Below, one piece after another: positions 42,566 through 53,648 of a stretch of 64,000 bases of DNA (within the stretch, counting starts at the first letter, position 1; every line of letters starts with the position of its first letter). The notes under the pieces are model-generated. The model made no database searches and was not told the origin of the DNA. It was given only the letters and a program-made list of their open reading frames with translations. Both the position numbers and the translations under genes were made by a program. Source of the DNA: Streptomyces sp. NRRL S-1022 (lineage in GTDB: Bacteria > Actinomycetota > Actinomycetes > Streptomycetales > Streptomycetaceae); contig NZ_JOIU01000036.1 in NCBI RefSeq assembly GCF_000720135.1, forward strand, positions 1 through 64,000, in the 5' to 3' direction.

Positions 42566-44497
42566 TCACCGGATGGTGATCGTGATGGTCGACCCCTTGG
42601 GCGCCTCGTCGCCGCCGGCCACCGACTGCTTCTTCACGGTGTCGCCGAACAGCCCGAGCAGCCCGCGGTCCTCGTCCACCTCGAAGCCGGCGGCCTCCAG
42701 GGCCTTGTGCGCGTCGTCCACGCTGTCCCCGGTCACGTCCGGGACCTCGACCATCTCGGGGCCCTTGGACAGGGTCAGCGTCACCGTGTCGCCCTCGGCG
42801 GCCCGGCTGCCCTCGTCCGGGCTCTGCGCGGCGACCTGGCCCTTGTCGTACTCGGAGTTGATCCGCCCGGCCGCGATCCTCACCTTCAGCCCGGCGTCCG
42901 TCAGCTCCTGCCGGGCGCTGTCCACGTCGTCGCCGGTCACGTCCGGCACGTCGACCGGGCTGCCCTTGCTCACGATCAGCGCGATCGCCGAGCCCGCGTG
43001 CCGCTCGGTGCCCGCCTCCGGCGTCGTACCGACCACCGAGCCCCTGGCCACGTCCTCGCTGAACTCGCGGGTGACCATGCCCGGCTCCAAGCCGTCCGCC
43101 TTCAGGCGTGCCTGCGCCTTCGCGAGCGACTGCCCCTTCACGTTCGGCACGTTCACCGTCTCCGGGCCCAGCGACACGGTCAGCGTCACCGCGTCGTGGT
43201 CCCGGATCCGCGCACCGGGCGCCGGGTCCGAGCCGATCACCGCGCCGCGCTTCACGGTGTCGCTGTACGCCCGCTTGACCTGGCCCACGTCGAGACCGGC
43301 CGCGCTCAGCCGGTGCCGCGCCTTCGCCTCGCTCTGCGCCAGCAGCGGCGGCACCTTGGTGAACTGTCCGGAGTTGATGTACCAGACCCCGGCGCCCACC
43401 CCGAGCACCACCAGGACGGCGGCGATCACCGCGAGCACCGCGCGCGGGGGCCGCCCCGGGCGCCGGCGGTGCGGCACGGGCGGGCTCTGGAAGCGGGCGG
43501 TGCGGTCGACGCCGTCCCCGGGGGCGTCCGCGTCCTCGTGGACGGGCAGCGGCCGGGGCACGGTCAGCGCGCGCGGGATCACGCTCGTGCGGTCCTCGGC
43601 GATGTCGTGCTCCGCGGTCAGCGCCTGCGGCGGCACCGCGTCCAGTTGCTCGTCGGTCAGCGTCAGGCGGGCCTCGCGGACCTGGGCGAGCAGCGCGACG
43701 GCGTCGTGCGGCCGGATGTCCGGGGTACGCGCGGTGGCCGACGCCACCAGCTCGTCCAGCGCGTACGGCAGCCCGGGCACCAGCGCCGAGGGCGGGGGCA
43801 CGTCCTCGTGGATGTGCTTGTACAGCACCTGCGCCGGGGAGTCCCCGGCGTGCGGCTTCCCGCCCGTCAGCATCTCGTACAGGACCACACCGCACGCGTA
43901 CACGTCGACGCGCGCGTCCGTGGCGCCCTGCTCGATCTGCTCCGGCGCGAGATAGGAGACGGTCCCGAGCACGGCACCCGTCGTGCTGGTCACCGTGTCC
44001 ACGGAGCGCACCAGCCCGAAGTCGGCGACCTTGACCCGGCCGTCGTCGCCTATCAGCACGTTCTCCGGCTTCATGTCCCGGTGCACGAACCCGGCCCGGT
44101 GCGCGGCGCCGAGCGCGGCGAGCACCGGCTCCAGGACGTCCAGCGCGGCCCGCGGCTGCACCGCGCCCCGCTCGCGCAGCACGTCCCGCAGGGTGCAGCC
44201 GGCGATGTACTCCATCGCCAGGTAGACGTACGACCCGTCGGTCCCCTGGTCGAAGACCTGCACCACGTTGGGGTGGTCGAGCCGGGCGACCGACTTCGCC
44301 TCCCGGATGAACCGCTCGACGAACGTCCCGTCGGCCGCGAGCGCGGGGTGCATCACCTTCAACGCGAGCACGCGGTCCAGACGGGTGTCCAGGGCCCGGT
44401 ACACCGTGGCCATCCCGCCGGCCGCGACGCGCGCGTCCACGCGGTACCGGCCGTCGAGCACCTGCCCGAGGAGAGGGTCCTGAAGGGTCGTATCCAC
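42566..44497 (-). CDS. PASTA-domain Ser/Thr protein kinase (PknB-like)
   Basis: 643 residues. Kinase domain (about 18-280): glycine loop VAAGGMATVYRA, Lys47, HRDMKPENV (Asp141), DFGLVRS (Asp159) and the APE-type YLAPEQ. A juxtamembrane linker precedes one membrane helix (about 355-375). The extracellular part is four PASTA repeats (about 380-643), each with the VPDVTG or VPNVKG opening and GxV motifs that bind peptidoglycan fragments. The GTG at 44497 is chosen because TAGACT lies 7 nt upstream (leaderless) and the protein then begins MDTTLQDPL. It probably couples cell-wall state to growth. Confidence 0.94.
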   Translation of the reverse strand: MDTTLQDPLLGQVLDGRYRVDARVAAGGMATVYRALDTRLDRVLALKVMHPALAADGTFVERFIREAKSVARLDHPNVVQVFDQGTDGSYVYLAMEYIAGCTLRDVLRERGAVQPRAALDVLEPVLAALGAAHRAGFVHRDMKPENVLIGDDGRVKVADFGLVRSVDTVTSTTGAVLGTVSYLAPEQIEQGATDARVDVYACGVVLYEMLTGGKPHAGDSPAQVLYKHIHEDVPPPSALVPGLPYALDELVASATARTPDIRPHDAVALLAQVREARLTLTDEQLDAVPPQALTAEHDIAEDRTSVIPRALTVPRPLPVHEDADAPGDGVDRTARFQSPPVPHRRRPGRPPRAVLAVIAAVLVVLGVGAGVWYINSGQFTKVPPLLAQSEAKARHRLSAAGLDVGQVKRAYSDTVKRGAVIGSDPAPGARIRDHDAVTLTVSLGPETVNVPNVKGQSLAKAQARLKADGLEPGMVTREFSEDVARGSVVGTTPEAGTERHAGSAIALIVSKGSPVDVPDVTGDDVDSARQELTDAGLKVRIAAGRINSEYDKGQVAAQSPDEGSRAAEGDTVTLTLSKGPEMVEVPDVTGDSVDDAHKALEAAGFEVDEDRGLLGLFGDTVKKQSVAGGDEAPKGSTITITIR

Positions 44498-44578
44498 GCA
44501 GGGGAGTCTACGAGGGGGCACGGACGGTTCCCGCGCCGAGAGCGCTTTCCGACCGGCACTGCAGCCGACCTGTGACGG

Positions 44579-45376
<798 letters not shown>

Positions 45377-45589
45377 TCAGCCTCCCTGCACGGCGGTGAG
45401 GACCTCGACCCGGTCGCCGTCGGCGAGAGCGGTCGCCGCCCACTGCGCGCGCGGGACGACGGTCTCGTTGACGGCGGCGGCCACCCCGCGCGGCGCCGCG
45501 GTGAGCGTCCGCACGAGGGTGTCGAGAGCGGTGCCCGGGGCGATCTCCCGGCGCTCCCCGTTGACGGAAATGCGGACCGGACTGTTCAT
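45377..45589 (-). CDS. thiS: Sulfur-carrier protein ThiS
   Basis: 70-residue ubiquitin-like carrier ending in the required Gly-Gly (TAVQGG), which is adenylated and thiocarboxylated before sulfur transfer to the thiazole. The ATG at 45589 overlaps the thiO stop by 4 bp. Confidence 0.94.
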   Translation of the reverse strand: MNSPVRISVNGERREIAPGTALDTLVRTLTAAPRGVAAAVNETVVPRAQWAATALADGDRVEVLTAVQGG

Positions 45590-46755
45590 GCGGGCTGCTC
45601 CAGCTTCTCCACGGGCGCGGCGCCGAAACGCTGCGGGGCGAACGGGCGGGCTTCCTCCGGCAGTTCACCGGCGACCAGGGTGTGCGCCAGCACGTCCCCG
45701 GTGACCGGGGTGAGCAGCACTCCGTTGCGGTGGTGCCCGGTGGCCAGCAGCAGCCCGGCCAGGCCGGACGGGCCGAGCAGCGGTGCGTTGTCGGGGGAGC
45801 CGGGACGCAGTCCGGCGCGCGTCTCGGTCAGCGGCAGCTCGGTGATGCCGGGCACCAGCTCGTGGGCGTCGCGCAGCAGCTCGTACACGCCCCCGGCCGT
45901 GACCGTCGTGTCCCAGCCCAGCTCCTCGCTGGTGGCGCCGACCACCAGTTCGCCGTTCTCCCGGGGCACCAGGTAGACGTGGCTGCCGCGCACCACGGCC
46001 CGGACGGTCCGGCTCAGGAACGGCGCGTACCGGCGCGGCACGGTCAGCCGCAGCACCTGCCCCTTGACCGGCCGCACCGGCGGCAGCAGTTCGTCCGGTA
46101 CCCCCGCGAGCCGCCCGCTCAGGCTGCCCGCCGCGAGCACCACCTGGTCCGCGCGCAGCGCGGTGCCGTCCGCCGTGGTGACCCCGGCGGCCCGGTCCCG
46201 CACCACGTCCAGCCGCTGCGCCCACGCGCGGTGGAACACCACACCGGCCCGCTCGCACGCGGTCACCAGGGCCGCCGCCAGCCGGCGCGGGTCGATCTGG
46301 TGGTCGGCGTCCACCCGCAGCCCGCCGCGCACCCCCGGCGCCAGCATCGGCTCCAGACGCCGGCAGTCCCGCCCGGACAGCCACTCCGAGGCGAGCCCCG
46401 AGCGCTGCTGGAGTTCGTGCAGTTCCCGCAGATGGGCGCGGTCGTCGGCGTCCAGCGCGACGGCGAGGGTGCCGCAGCGGCGGTAACCGAGGTCGTGACC
46501 CGTCAGTTCGGCCAGCTCGGCCGCGAAACCGGGGTAGCGGCGGGCCGATTCCAGGTTCAGGGCGAGCAGGGTCTCCTCGCCGTAGTGCAGTTCGGTGACC
46601 GCGGCCAGCATCCCGGCCGCGACCTGCGCGGCCCCGCCGCCGGGCTCCGGGTCCACCACGGCCGTGGCGAACCCGCGCTGCGCCGCGCGCCAGGCCGTGA
46701 CCAGGCCGATGATCCCGCCCCCGATGACGAGGACGTCGGACGTACGTGACGACAT
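45586..46755 (-). CDS. thiO: Glycine oxidase ThiO
   Basis: 389-residue FAD-dependent amine oxidase that converts glycine to dehydroglycine for thiazole formation. The dinucleotide motif VIGGGIIGLVTAWRAA is at about 9-24. The C-terminal GHHRNGVLLTPVTGD is typical of ThiO. The ATG at 46755 follows the TPP riboswitch closely and gives MSSRTSDVLVIGGG. First gene of thiOSG, so the whole operon should be shut down by thiamine pyrophosphate. Confidence 0.94.
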   Translation of the reverse strand: MSSRTSDVLVIGGGIIGLVTAWRAAQRGFATAVVDPEPGGGAAQVAAGMLAAVTELHYGEETLLALNLESARRYPGFAAELAELTGHDLGYRRCGTLAVALDADDRAHLRELHELQQRSGLASEWLSGRDCRRLEPMLAPGVRGGLRVDADHQIDPRRLAAALVTACERAGVVFHRAWAQRLDVVRDRAAGVTTADGTALRADQVVLAAGSLSGRLAGVPDELLPPVRPVKGQVLRLTVPRRYAPFLSRTVRAVVRGSHVYLVPRENGELVVGATSEELGWDTTVTAGGVYELLRDAHELVPGITELPLTETRAGLRPGSPDNAPLLGPSGLAGLLLATGHHRNGVLLTPVTGDVLAHTLVAGELPEEARPFAPQRFGAAPVEKLEQPA

Positions 46756-46770
46756 GGGCGTCCAGCCCCT

Positions 46771-46855
46771 CCCTTCGCCGGCATGACCCGGATCAGGTTC
46801 GTACGGTCGGAGGCCGCCAGCCTCCCTCTCAGCCCGGTGCGTCCGGGCTCCCGCG
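46771..46855 (-). promoter_or_regulatory. TPP riboswitch (THI element)
   Basis: On the minus strand the conserved core CTGAGAGG and the second core ACCTGATCCGGGTCATGCC are both present in the correct order and spacing, with a GGGAGCCCGG opening and GGCGAAGGGAG at the 3' end. The end lies about 15 bp before the thiO ATG, so ribosome-site masking is the likely mechanism. Confidence 0.93.
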
Positions 46856-46917
46856 AGTGCTTGTACGGTGGCCACCCTAGCCCGCAGCCCTCCTCACCCG
46901 TAAGGGAGCCCCGCTTC

Positions 46918-47268
46918 ATGGCCCGGTCGCTCGACGGACTGATCCTCGCCCCGGTGGCGGACCAAGCCCCAGGTCAGGTGGGCACCCGCACCCGTTTCAC
47001 CTACCACGAGCAGGACGGCGCGATCTGGGCCGAGTACGCCGGCGGCGACGTCGTACGCGGCCGTCTGGTGGGCACCCGGGAGGGGGACCGGCTGGACTTC
47101 CGGTACGTGCAGCTGAAGACCGACGGGACGACCGCCTCCGGGCACTGCGTGTCCACGGTCGCCGAGCTGCCGGACGGGCGGGTGCGGCTGGAGGAGACCT
47201 GGGAGTGGGAGTCCCGGCCGGGCTCCGGCACGAGTGTTGTGGAACAGGTCACCGGTCAGGCCCCCTGA
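46918..47268 (+). CDS. Small conserved hypothetical protein (lipocalin-like beta-rich)
   Basis: 116 residues with alternating beta strands, including GTRTRFTYHEQDGAIWAEYAGG and VRGRLVGTREGDRLDFRYVQ, and a conserved LEETWEWES near the C-terminus. Databases sometimes label such proteins n-acetylglutamate synthase, for which I see no catalytic support. No signal peptide or membrane helix. The ATG at 46918 follows GGGAG at 8-9 nt. It is divergent from thiO. Confidence 0.72.
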   Translation: MARSLDGLILAPVADQAPGQVGTRTRFTYHEQDGAIWAEYAGGDVVRGRLVGTREGDRLDFRYVQLKTDGTTASGHCVSTVAELPDGRVRLEETWEWESRPGSGTSVVEQVTGQAP

Positions 47269-47300
47269 CTGACAGATCGTCAATTGTCTATGGTGATCGG

Positions 47301-48533
47301 GTGAGCGAGCAGACAGCGCAAGAGGGCACGGCGGCGGGACGGCGCGTGGTCGTCGTCGGCGCGGGCATGGCCGGGGTGCAGACCGCGGTCGCCCTGCGCG
47401 AGCAGGGCTTCCGGGGCGGCGTGACCCTGATCGGCGCCGAGCCGCACCAGCCGTACGACCGGCCGCCGCTGTCCAAGGCCGTGCTGCTCGGCAAGGCCGA
47501 GGACTCCGCCTTCGAGGTCGACTTCGACTCCCTCGGGGTCGAGCTGCGGCTCGGCTGCGAGGTGCTGGGCCTGCGTCCCGCCGAGCACGAGCTGGACACC
47601 GAGGCGGGCCCGGTGCCGTACGACGTCCTCGTCCTCGCCACCGGCGCGGAACCGGTCCGGCTGCCCGGCGCCGAGGGCGTGCCCGGCGTGCACCTGCTGC
47701 GCACCCTGGACGACGCCGAACGGCTGCGGCCCGTGCTCGCCCGCCAGCACGACATCGTGGTCGTGGGCGCCGGCTGGATCGGCGCCGAGTTCGCCACCGC
47801 CGCCCGCGAGGCCGGCTGCGCGGTCACCGTCGTGGAGGCCGCCGAGCACCCGCTCGCCGGCGCCCTGCCCGCCGAGGTCGCCGCGCCCATGGCCGCCTGG
47901 TACGCCGACGCGGGCGCGGAGCTGCGCACCCGCGCGCGCGTGGAGCGTGTCGAGCCCGGCGAGGTGGTGCTCACGGACGGCACCCGGCTGCCCGCCGGCG
48001 CCGTCGTCGTCGGCATCGGCGCCCGCCCCGCCACCGCCTGGCTGGCCGGCTCCGGCATCGAGCTGGGCCCGCACGGCGAGGTCCTCACCGACGACCGCCT
48101 GCGCGCCTCCGCGCCGGACGTGTACGCCGTCGGCGACTGCGCCTCCTTCCCCTCGGCCCGCTACGGCGAACGGCTCCTCGTCCACCACTGGGACAACGCC
48201 CTCCAGGGCCCGCGCACGGTCGCCGCGAACATCCTCGGCGAGACCCCGGCCGTCTACGATCCGGTGCCGTACTTCTGGTCCGAGCAGTTCGGCCGGTTCG
48301 TGCAGTACGCCGGCCACCACGCCGCCGCCGACCGCCTGGTGTGGCGCGGTGACCCGGCGGGCCCGTCCTGGACGGTGTGCTGGCTGCGCGAGGGCCGCCT
48401 GGTGGCCCTGCTGGCGGTGGGCCGCCCCCGGGACCTGGCCCAGGGCCGCCGGCTGATCGAGGCGTCCCGGACCATGGACGCGGACGCCCTGGACGACCCG
48501 TCCCGCCCGCTGAAGGACGCCACCGCCGACTAG
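47301..48533 (+). CDS. FAD-dependent ferredoxin/rubredoxin reductase-like oxidoreductase
   Basis: 410 residues. FAD motif VVVGAGMAGVQTAVALRE at the N-terminus, PYDRPPLSK, ATGAEPVRLPG, then the NAD(P) motif VVGAGWIGAEFA (about 152-163) and VYAVGDCAS for FAD. A C-terminal reductase domain with HWDNA is present. This is the class I ferredoxin reductase family that feeds P450s and dioxygenases; no ferredoxin or P450 is adjacent. The GTG at 47301 has TATGGT 6 nt upstream and CTGACT 18 bp before that, a leaderless arrangement. Confidence 0.92.
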   Translation: MSEQTAQEGTAAGRRVVVVGAGMAGVQTAVALREQGFRGGVTLIGAEPHQPYDRPPLSKAVLLGKAEDSAFEVDFDSLGVELRLGCEVLGLRPAEHELDTEAGPVPYDVLVLATGAEPVRLPGAEGVPGVHLLRTLDDAERLRPVLARQHDIVVVGAGWIGAEFATAAREAGCAVTVVEAAEHPLAGALPAEVAAPMAAWYADAGAELRTRARVERVEPGEVVLTDGTRLPAGAVVVGIGARPATAWLAGSGIELGPHGEVLTDDRLRASAPDVYAVGDCASFPSARYGERLLVHHWDNALQGPRTVAANILGETPAVYDPVPYFWSEQFGRFVQYAGHHAAADRLVWRGDPAGPSWTVCWLREGRLVALLAVGRPRDLAQGRRLIEASRTMDADALDDPSRPLKDATAD

Positions 48534-48597
48534 GACGTTCTCCCAGGTGGACCTGCCTGGCTTCCGACTGTCGGCGGGGGATGGCAGGCTTGTCCCC

Positions 48598-48963
48598 GTG
48601 ACCGAGATTGACGCAAAAATTGATGCTCTCGTCCCCGCCTGGCTCACTCTCCCGGACATCGCCGAGATGCTCGGCGTCGAGGTGACGCGCGTCCGGCAGC
48701 TGGTCAAGGAGGGCCAGCTCGTCGCCGTGCGCCGTGGTGAGAACAAGGCGCTGCACGTCCCCGCCGCCTTCATCGACGGGGACAAGGTCGTCAAGGGCCT
48801 GGCCGGGACCCTGACGCTCCTGCGGGACGACGGCTTCACGGTCGAAGAGATGATCGAGTGGCTCTTCACCCCCGACCCGACCCTGCCCGGCACCCCCGCG
48901 CAGGCCCTGAGCGAGAATCGCGGCACGGAGGTGAAGCGCCGCGCCCAGGCGCTCGCCGTCTGA
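48598..48963 (+). CDS. Rv2175c-like winged-helix DNA-binding protein
   Basis: 121 residues. The helix-turn-helix [20 protein letters not shown] (about 17-36) followed by a wing and a C-terminal helical domain match Rv2175c of M. tuberculosis, a DNA-binding protein whose phosphorylation by the neighbouring kinase PknL controls binding. Here a PASTA kinase is encoded about 4 kb away. The GTG at 48598 has CAGGCT 7 nt upstream (leaderless); an in-frame ATG at 48547 would add 17 residues without support. Targets unknown. Confidence 0.87.
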   Translation: MTEIDAKIDALVPAWLTLPDIAEMLGVEVTRVRQLVKEGQLVAVRRGENKALHVPAAFIDGDKVVKGLAGTLTLLRDDGFTVEEMIEWLFTPDPTLPGTPAQALSENRGTEVKRRAQALAV

Positions 48964-49055
48964 GCCGGCCCGCAGCAGGAGGTGGCGTGCGGACGGACGC
49001 CCGTACGCCACCGCCCCGGACCGCCGGGGACACCGACACCACGGGGGGACCACCC

Positions 49056-49706
49056 ATGTCCGACACCGCCCGCGCCGCGCTCGCCGGCGCCCGCCTGTAC
49101 CTGTGCACGGACGCCCGCAAGCGCCAGGGCGACCTGCCCGAGTTCCTGGACGCGGTGCTGGCCGGCGGCGTCGACATCGTGCAGCTGCGCGACAAGGGCA
49201 TGGAGGCCGCCGAGGAGCTGGCGCACCTCGAGGTCTTCGCCGAGGCCTGCGCCCGGCACGGCAAGCTGCTCGCGGTCAACGACCGGGCGGACGTCGCCCA
49301 CGCCGCCCGCGCCGGCGTGCTCCACCTCGGCCAGGGCGACCTGCCGGTCCCCGCGGCCCGCGCCATCCTCGGCGACGGCGTCCTCATAGGCCGTTCCACG
49401 CACGCCGAGGCCGAGGCCACCGCGGCCGCCGTCCAGGAGGGCGTGGACTACTTCTGCACCGGCCCCTGCTGGCCCACCCCCACCAAGCCCGGCCGGCACG
49501 CCCCCGGCCTCGGCCTGGTCCGCCACACGGCGGCCCTCGGCACCGGCCGGCCCTGGTTCGCCATCGGCGGCATCGACCTCGGCACCCTGGACCAGGTGCT
49601 GGACGCGGGTGCCCGCCGGGTGGTCGTGGTCCGCGCGATCACCGAGGCGGACGACCCGGGCGCGGCGGCCGCGGAGCTCGCGAAGCGGCTGCGGGACGCC
49701 GGCTAG
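49056..49706 (+). CDS. thiE: Thiamine-phosphate synthase
   Basis: 216 residues; joins the thiazole and pyrimidine phosphates to thiamine phosphate. TIM-barrel motifs include IVQLRDKGM (pyrimidine diphosphate site), [25 protein letters not shown] and FAIGGID. The ATG at 49056 follows GGGGGGA at 6-7 nt. It is separate from thiOSG and shows no TPP riboswitch upstream. Confidence 0.94.
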   Translation: MSDTARAALAGARLYLCTDARKRQGDLPEFLDAVLAGGVDIVQLRDKGMEAAEELAHLEVFAEACARHGKLLAVNDRADVAHAARAGVLHLGQGDLPVPAARAILGDGVLIGRSTHAEAEATAAAVQEGVDYFCTGPCWPTPTKPGRHAPGLGLVRHTAALGTGRPWFAIGGIDLGTLDQVLDAGARRVVVVRAITEADDPGAAAAELAKRLRDAG

Positions 49707-49767
49707 AGCCTTTCTGTCCACTTGCTGGACAGGACAGCGACAAATCGGGCAATTTACCGGCATCCGG

Positions 49768-50726
<959 letters not shown>

Positions 50727-50782
50727 ACCGGCCGCACCGCGATACGACACACTGCGTAGCGGTCACTGGGAGAGGGGCGTAC

Positions 50783-51709
50783 ATGGGCTGGACGGTCCTC
50801 TACATCGCGTTCGGCGTCGTCGCGCTGTGGTTGCTGGGCGAGGTGCTGCTGCAGTACAAGGCGCGGCTGCGCTGGCGCCTTCTCGCCTTCGCCGGCTTCC
50901 TCGGCGTCGTGGTCGGCGTGCTGATGCCGTCCGTCGTCGTGATCGGACTGGGCGCCATCGCCTTCGCGCTCGGCCAGACCTACGTCACGCTGTCGTTCCG
51001 CCGCGGCTTCGCCTCCGGCTGGGCGGTCAAGCGGCCCGAGGCCGAGGCCGGCGGCAGCAAGCGCCGCCGCGGCCGGTCGGACAGGGCCGGGGCGGCCCCG
51101 CGGGACGACGCCGGGTTCGCCGCGCCCGCCGACGACCAGGCGCCCGACCAGGACGTTCACGGTTCCGGCCGGACGCACGGCGACTACGACGACGACTACG
51201 ACCGCGACGACGTCTTCACCCCGGCCGCCTCCCGCGCGGCCGAGGCCGCCGCCGAGACCTCCGCCGTCTACGCGCCGCAGCCCCTCCCCGACGACACCGG
51301 CGCCTACGGCGTCTACGGCGACGCAGCCCCCGCGGACCCGGCCCCCGCGGGCGCCGCCCAGCAGAACTACGCCTACGACTACACCGGCTACGGCCAGCAG
51401 GGCTACGGCTACGACACCGCGGGCCAGCAGAGCTACGCCAACTACTCCGACCCGTACATCGGCAACCAGTCCTACGGCTCATACGACCAGGGTTACGGCC
51501 AGCAGTACGGGCAGCAGCAGGGCTACGCCCAGGACCCGTACGTCACGGGCGGTTACGGCGAGACCCCGGCCGGCGGGGTGTGGGTACCGCAGCAGCGCAC
51601 CGACGAGACCTACGGCGGCGAACTCCCGCAGGAGCAGCCGTACCCGCACACCACGGGCGGCCAGCAGGCGCAGCCCGGGGCCGGGTACGACGAGCAGTAC
51701 CGCTTCTGA
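50783..51709 (+). CDS. Membrane protein with Tyr/Gln/Gly-rich low-complexity tail
   Basis: 308 residues. Two N-terminal membrane helices (about 4-22 and 32-62) are followed by a charged segment with KRRRG. The rest is a long disordered region. From about 190 to 290 it is dominated by Tyr-Gly-Gln repeats such as GYGQQGYGYD and YGQQYGQQQGYAQ. No catalytic domain is seen. The ATG at 50783 follows GAGAGG at 6-7 nt. The composition resembles prion-like or adhesive low-complexity sequences. Function unknown. Confidence 0.82.
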   Translation: MGWTVLYIAFGVVALWLLGEVLLQYKARLRWRLLAFAGFLGVVVGVLMPSVVVIGLGAIAFALGQTYVTLSFRRGFASGWAVKRPEAEAGGSKRRRGRSDRAGAAPRDDAGFAAPADDQAPDQDVHGSGRTHGDYDDDYDRDDVFTPAASRAAEAAAETSAVYAPQPLPDDTGAYGVYGDAAPADPAPAGAAQQNYAYDYTGYGQQGYGYDTAGQQSYANYSDPYIGNQSYGSYDQGYGQQYGQQQGYAQDPYVTGGYGETPAGGVWVPQQRTDETYGGELPQEQPYPHTTGGQQAQPGAGYDEQYRF

Positions 51710-51731
51710 GGGCCCGCCGGGGCCCGGCCCG

Positions 51732-53240
51732 TCACCGGGAGCCGCGGAACTCCGGCCCCTCCACGATCAGCCCGGCCACCAGCGCGCCCGACATGCCGGC
51801 ATGCGGGAGGCCGCCGCCGGGGTGCGACCAGCCGCCGACCGCGAACAGGCCCGGCACCGCCGTGGTGTTGGCCGGATGCAGCACACCCTCCGGCCCGGCC
51901 AGCGCGGGCGGCGGCACCGCACCGCCCGTCGCGCCCGTCTCCCGCTCGGTGTCCAGCGGAGTGCGCACCTCCCGCCACAGCACCCGCTCGCGCAGCCCCG
52001 GTACGGCACGCTCGGCGGCGGCCACCAGCCGGTCGGCGAAGGCGTCGGCGGCCCCCGGCGCGGCCCAGTCGTACTCCGTGGCTGACGGCACGGTGGCCGT
52101 CAGCACCACGGACTCGTGGCCGGCGTCGGGGCACAGGGCCGGGTCGTCCGGCCGGTCCACGACGACCTGCGGCAGGTCGGGCACGACCCCGTGCCGGAAC
52201 AGGTCCAGGCTCCCGTCGGCGTCGGCCGAGTGCACCACCGTGCGGTGCACCGCGCCGGGCTCCCGCGCCCCGCGCAGCGCCAGGCACACGACCACCCGGC
52301 CCGGGTAGGCGTCCTCGGGGTCCGGCGGCACGTCCTGCGGGCCGAACGGCTGCCCGTCCCGGAGCAGGCCGCGCAGCCGCCACGGTCCCTGGCCGACGAC
52401 GAAGTCCGCCTCGGCCACCGTCCCGTCGGCCAGCTCCACCCCGGCCGCCCGGCCGTCCGCCTCCAGGACCCGGACCACCTCGGCGCCGAAGACGAACTCC
52501 ACCCGGCGCTCCAGGCACCGCTCGTACACCGCGCGGGCCAGCTCCCGGACCCCGCCGCGCACGTACCAGGTGCCGAAGGCGTGCTCCATGTACGCCAGCA
52601 CGGCCGCGCTCGCCGGGGCGATGTCGGGGTCGACGCCGTACGCGAGCGCGTACCCCGCCAGCAGCTGGGCCAGCCGGGGGTCGCGCAGCTCCCATCTGCC
52701 GATCTCGTGCAGCTTGACCACGCGGTGGGTGCGCAGCAGCCGCTTGTACCGGGTGCCCGGGTACGGCTCCTTGCCGGCCAGCACCTCCCAGTTGGGCCAC
52801 AGCGGCTCCTCCAGCAGCGGCCGGCGGGTGCGGTCCCAGGCCTCGCGGGCGCGCACCAGGAAGTCGCCCCAGCGCTCGCCCGCCCCCGCGCCCAGCGCCT
52901 CGTCCAGCGCCGCGACCACGCCGGCGCGGGAGGCGTTCGGCAGGGTCACCTCCGTGCCGTCCGCGAAGACGTGCCGCGAGGAGGGGTCGACCTGGACCAG
53001 CTCGACGCGGTCCTCCAGCGGCTCCTTGCCGGTCTTGAGGAACAGATCCCGGTAGACCGCCGGCAGGGTCAGCAGACCCGGGCCCGTGTCGAAGCGGAAA
53101 CCCTCCCGCTCGAACCGGCGCACCGCACCGCCGTACGTCTCCGTGCGTTCGTACACCACCACCCGGTGGCCCGCGACGGCCAGCCGGGCGGCAGCCGCCA
53201 TCGCGCCCATCCCGGCGCCGATCACCGCAATCCGTGCCAT
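51732..53240 (-). CDS. CrtI-like FAD-dependent oxidoreductase / phytoene-desaturase family
   Basis: 502 residues. FAD-binding VIGAGMGAMAAAARLAVAGH at the N-terminus, GFRFDTGPGLLTLP (typical of phytoene desaturase-like enzymes), and the C-terminal GLFAVGGWSHPGGGLPHAGMSG. No carotenoid genes are nearby, so the substrate is uncertain. The ATG at 53240 has TAAAGT exactly 7 nt upstream, supporting a leaderless start, and a strong palindrome about 80 bp upstream. Confidence 0.9.
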   Translation of the reverse strand: MARIAVIGAGMGAMAAAARLAVAGHRVVVYERTETYGGAVRRFEREGFRFDTGPGLLTLPAVYRDLFLKTGKEPLEDRVELVQVDPSSRHVFADGTEVTLPNASRAGVVAALDEALGAGAGERWGDFLVRAREAWDRTRRPLLEEPLWPNWEVLAGKEPYPGTRYKRLLRTHRVVKLHEIGRWELRDPRLAQLLAGYALAYGVDPDIAPASAAVLAYMEHAFGTWYVRGGVRELARAVYERCLERRVEFVFGAEVVRVLEADGRAAGVELADGTVAEADFVVGQGPWRLRGLLRDGQPFGPQDVPPDPEDAYPGRVVVCLALRGAREPGAVHRTVVHSADADGSLDLFRHGVVPDLPQVVVDRPDDPALCPDAGHESVVLTATVPSATEYDWAAPGAADAFADRLVAAAERAVPGLRERVLWREVRTPLDTERETGATGGAVPPPALAGPEGVLHPANTTAVPGLFAVGGWSHPGGGLPHAGMSGALVAGLIVEGPEFRGSR

Positions 53241-53317
53241 GCCCGCGACTTTATCGACCGCCGCCGACAACCCGGCCGCCGGGCGGCGCGGGGCGCGTGG
53301 GGGCGGGCGCGCAGGGG

Positions 53318-53335
53318 CTGAGTACAGGTACTCAG
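53318..53335. promoter_or_regulatory. Perfect palindrome upstream of the CrtI-like gene
   Basis: CTGAGTAC-AG-GTACTCAG, 8-bp perfect arms with a 2-bp centre. A partial copy, TGAGTACG, follows at about 53344 and another GTGAGTACG near 53552. Its place 78 bp before the CrtI-like start fits an operator. I cannot name the regulator. Confidence 0.6.
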
Positions 53336-53489
53336 ACCGCGAGATGAGTACGCGCGCGGATGGGGCGCGGGCCGCCGGGACGAGAGAGTGGAGCCACGGC
53401 AGGGGGCGTGGCCCGGCACCGCCGGCACGGGGCGGCGGAACGGCGCCCGCCCGCCGGCCGCTCCTTCCGCCGATCCGTCGGCGGAAGCG

Positions 53490-53640
53490 AGACACGGGGG
53501 CCCTGGGGGAGAGACCACCACGGGGGTCCGCACGGGGGAGCCCGTACGCGGGTGAGTACGGGAAGGAAGTACGGGGGCAACGGGGGAAACACCGGGAGAA
53601 CGGGGATCACGGGGGATCACGGGGGATCCCGGTGGCACAC
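53490..53640 (+). repeat. G-tract array with short direct repeats
   Basis: Many runs of four to six G are spaced by a few bases. They include ACGGGGGCAACGGGGGAAAC and three near-copies of GGGGGATCAC around 53606-53630. Such an array could form stacked G-quadruplexes on the plus strand. Confidence 0.6.
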
Positions 53641-53648
53641 GGGGGAGC

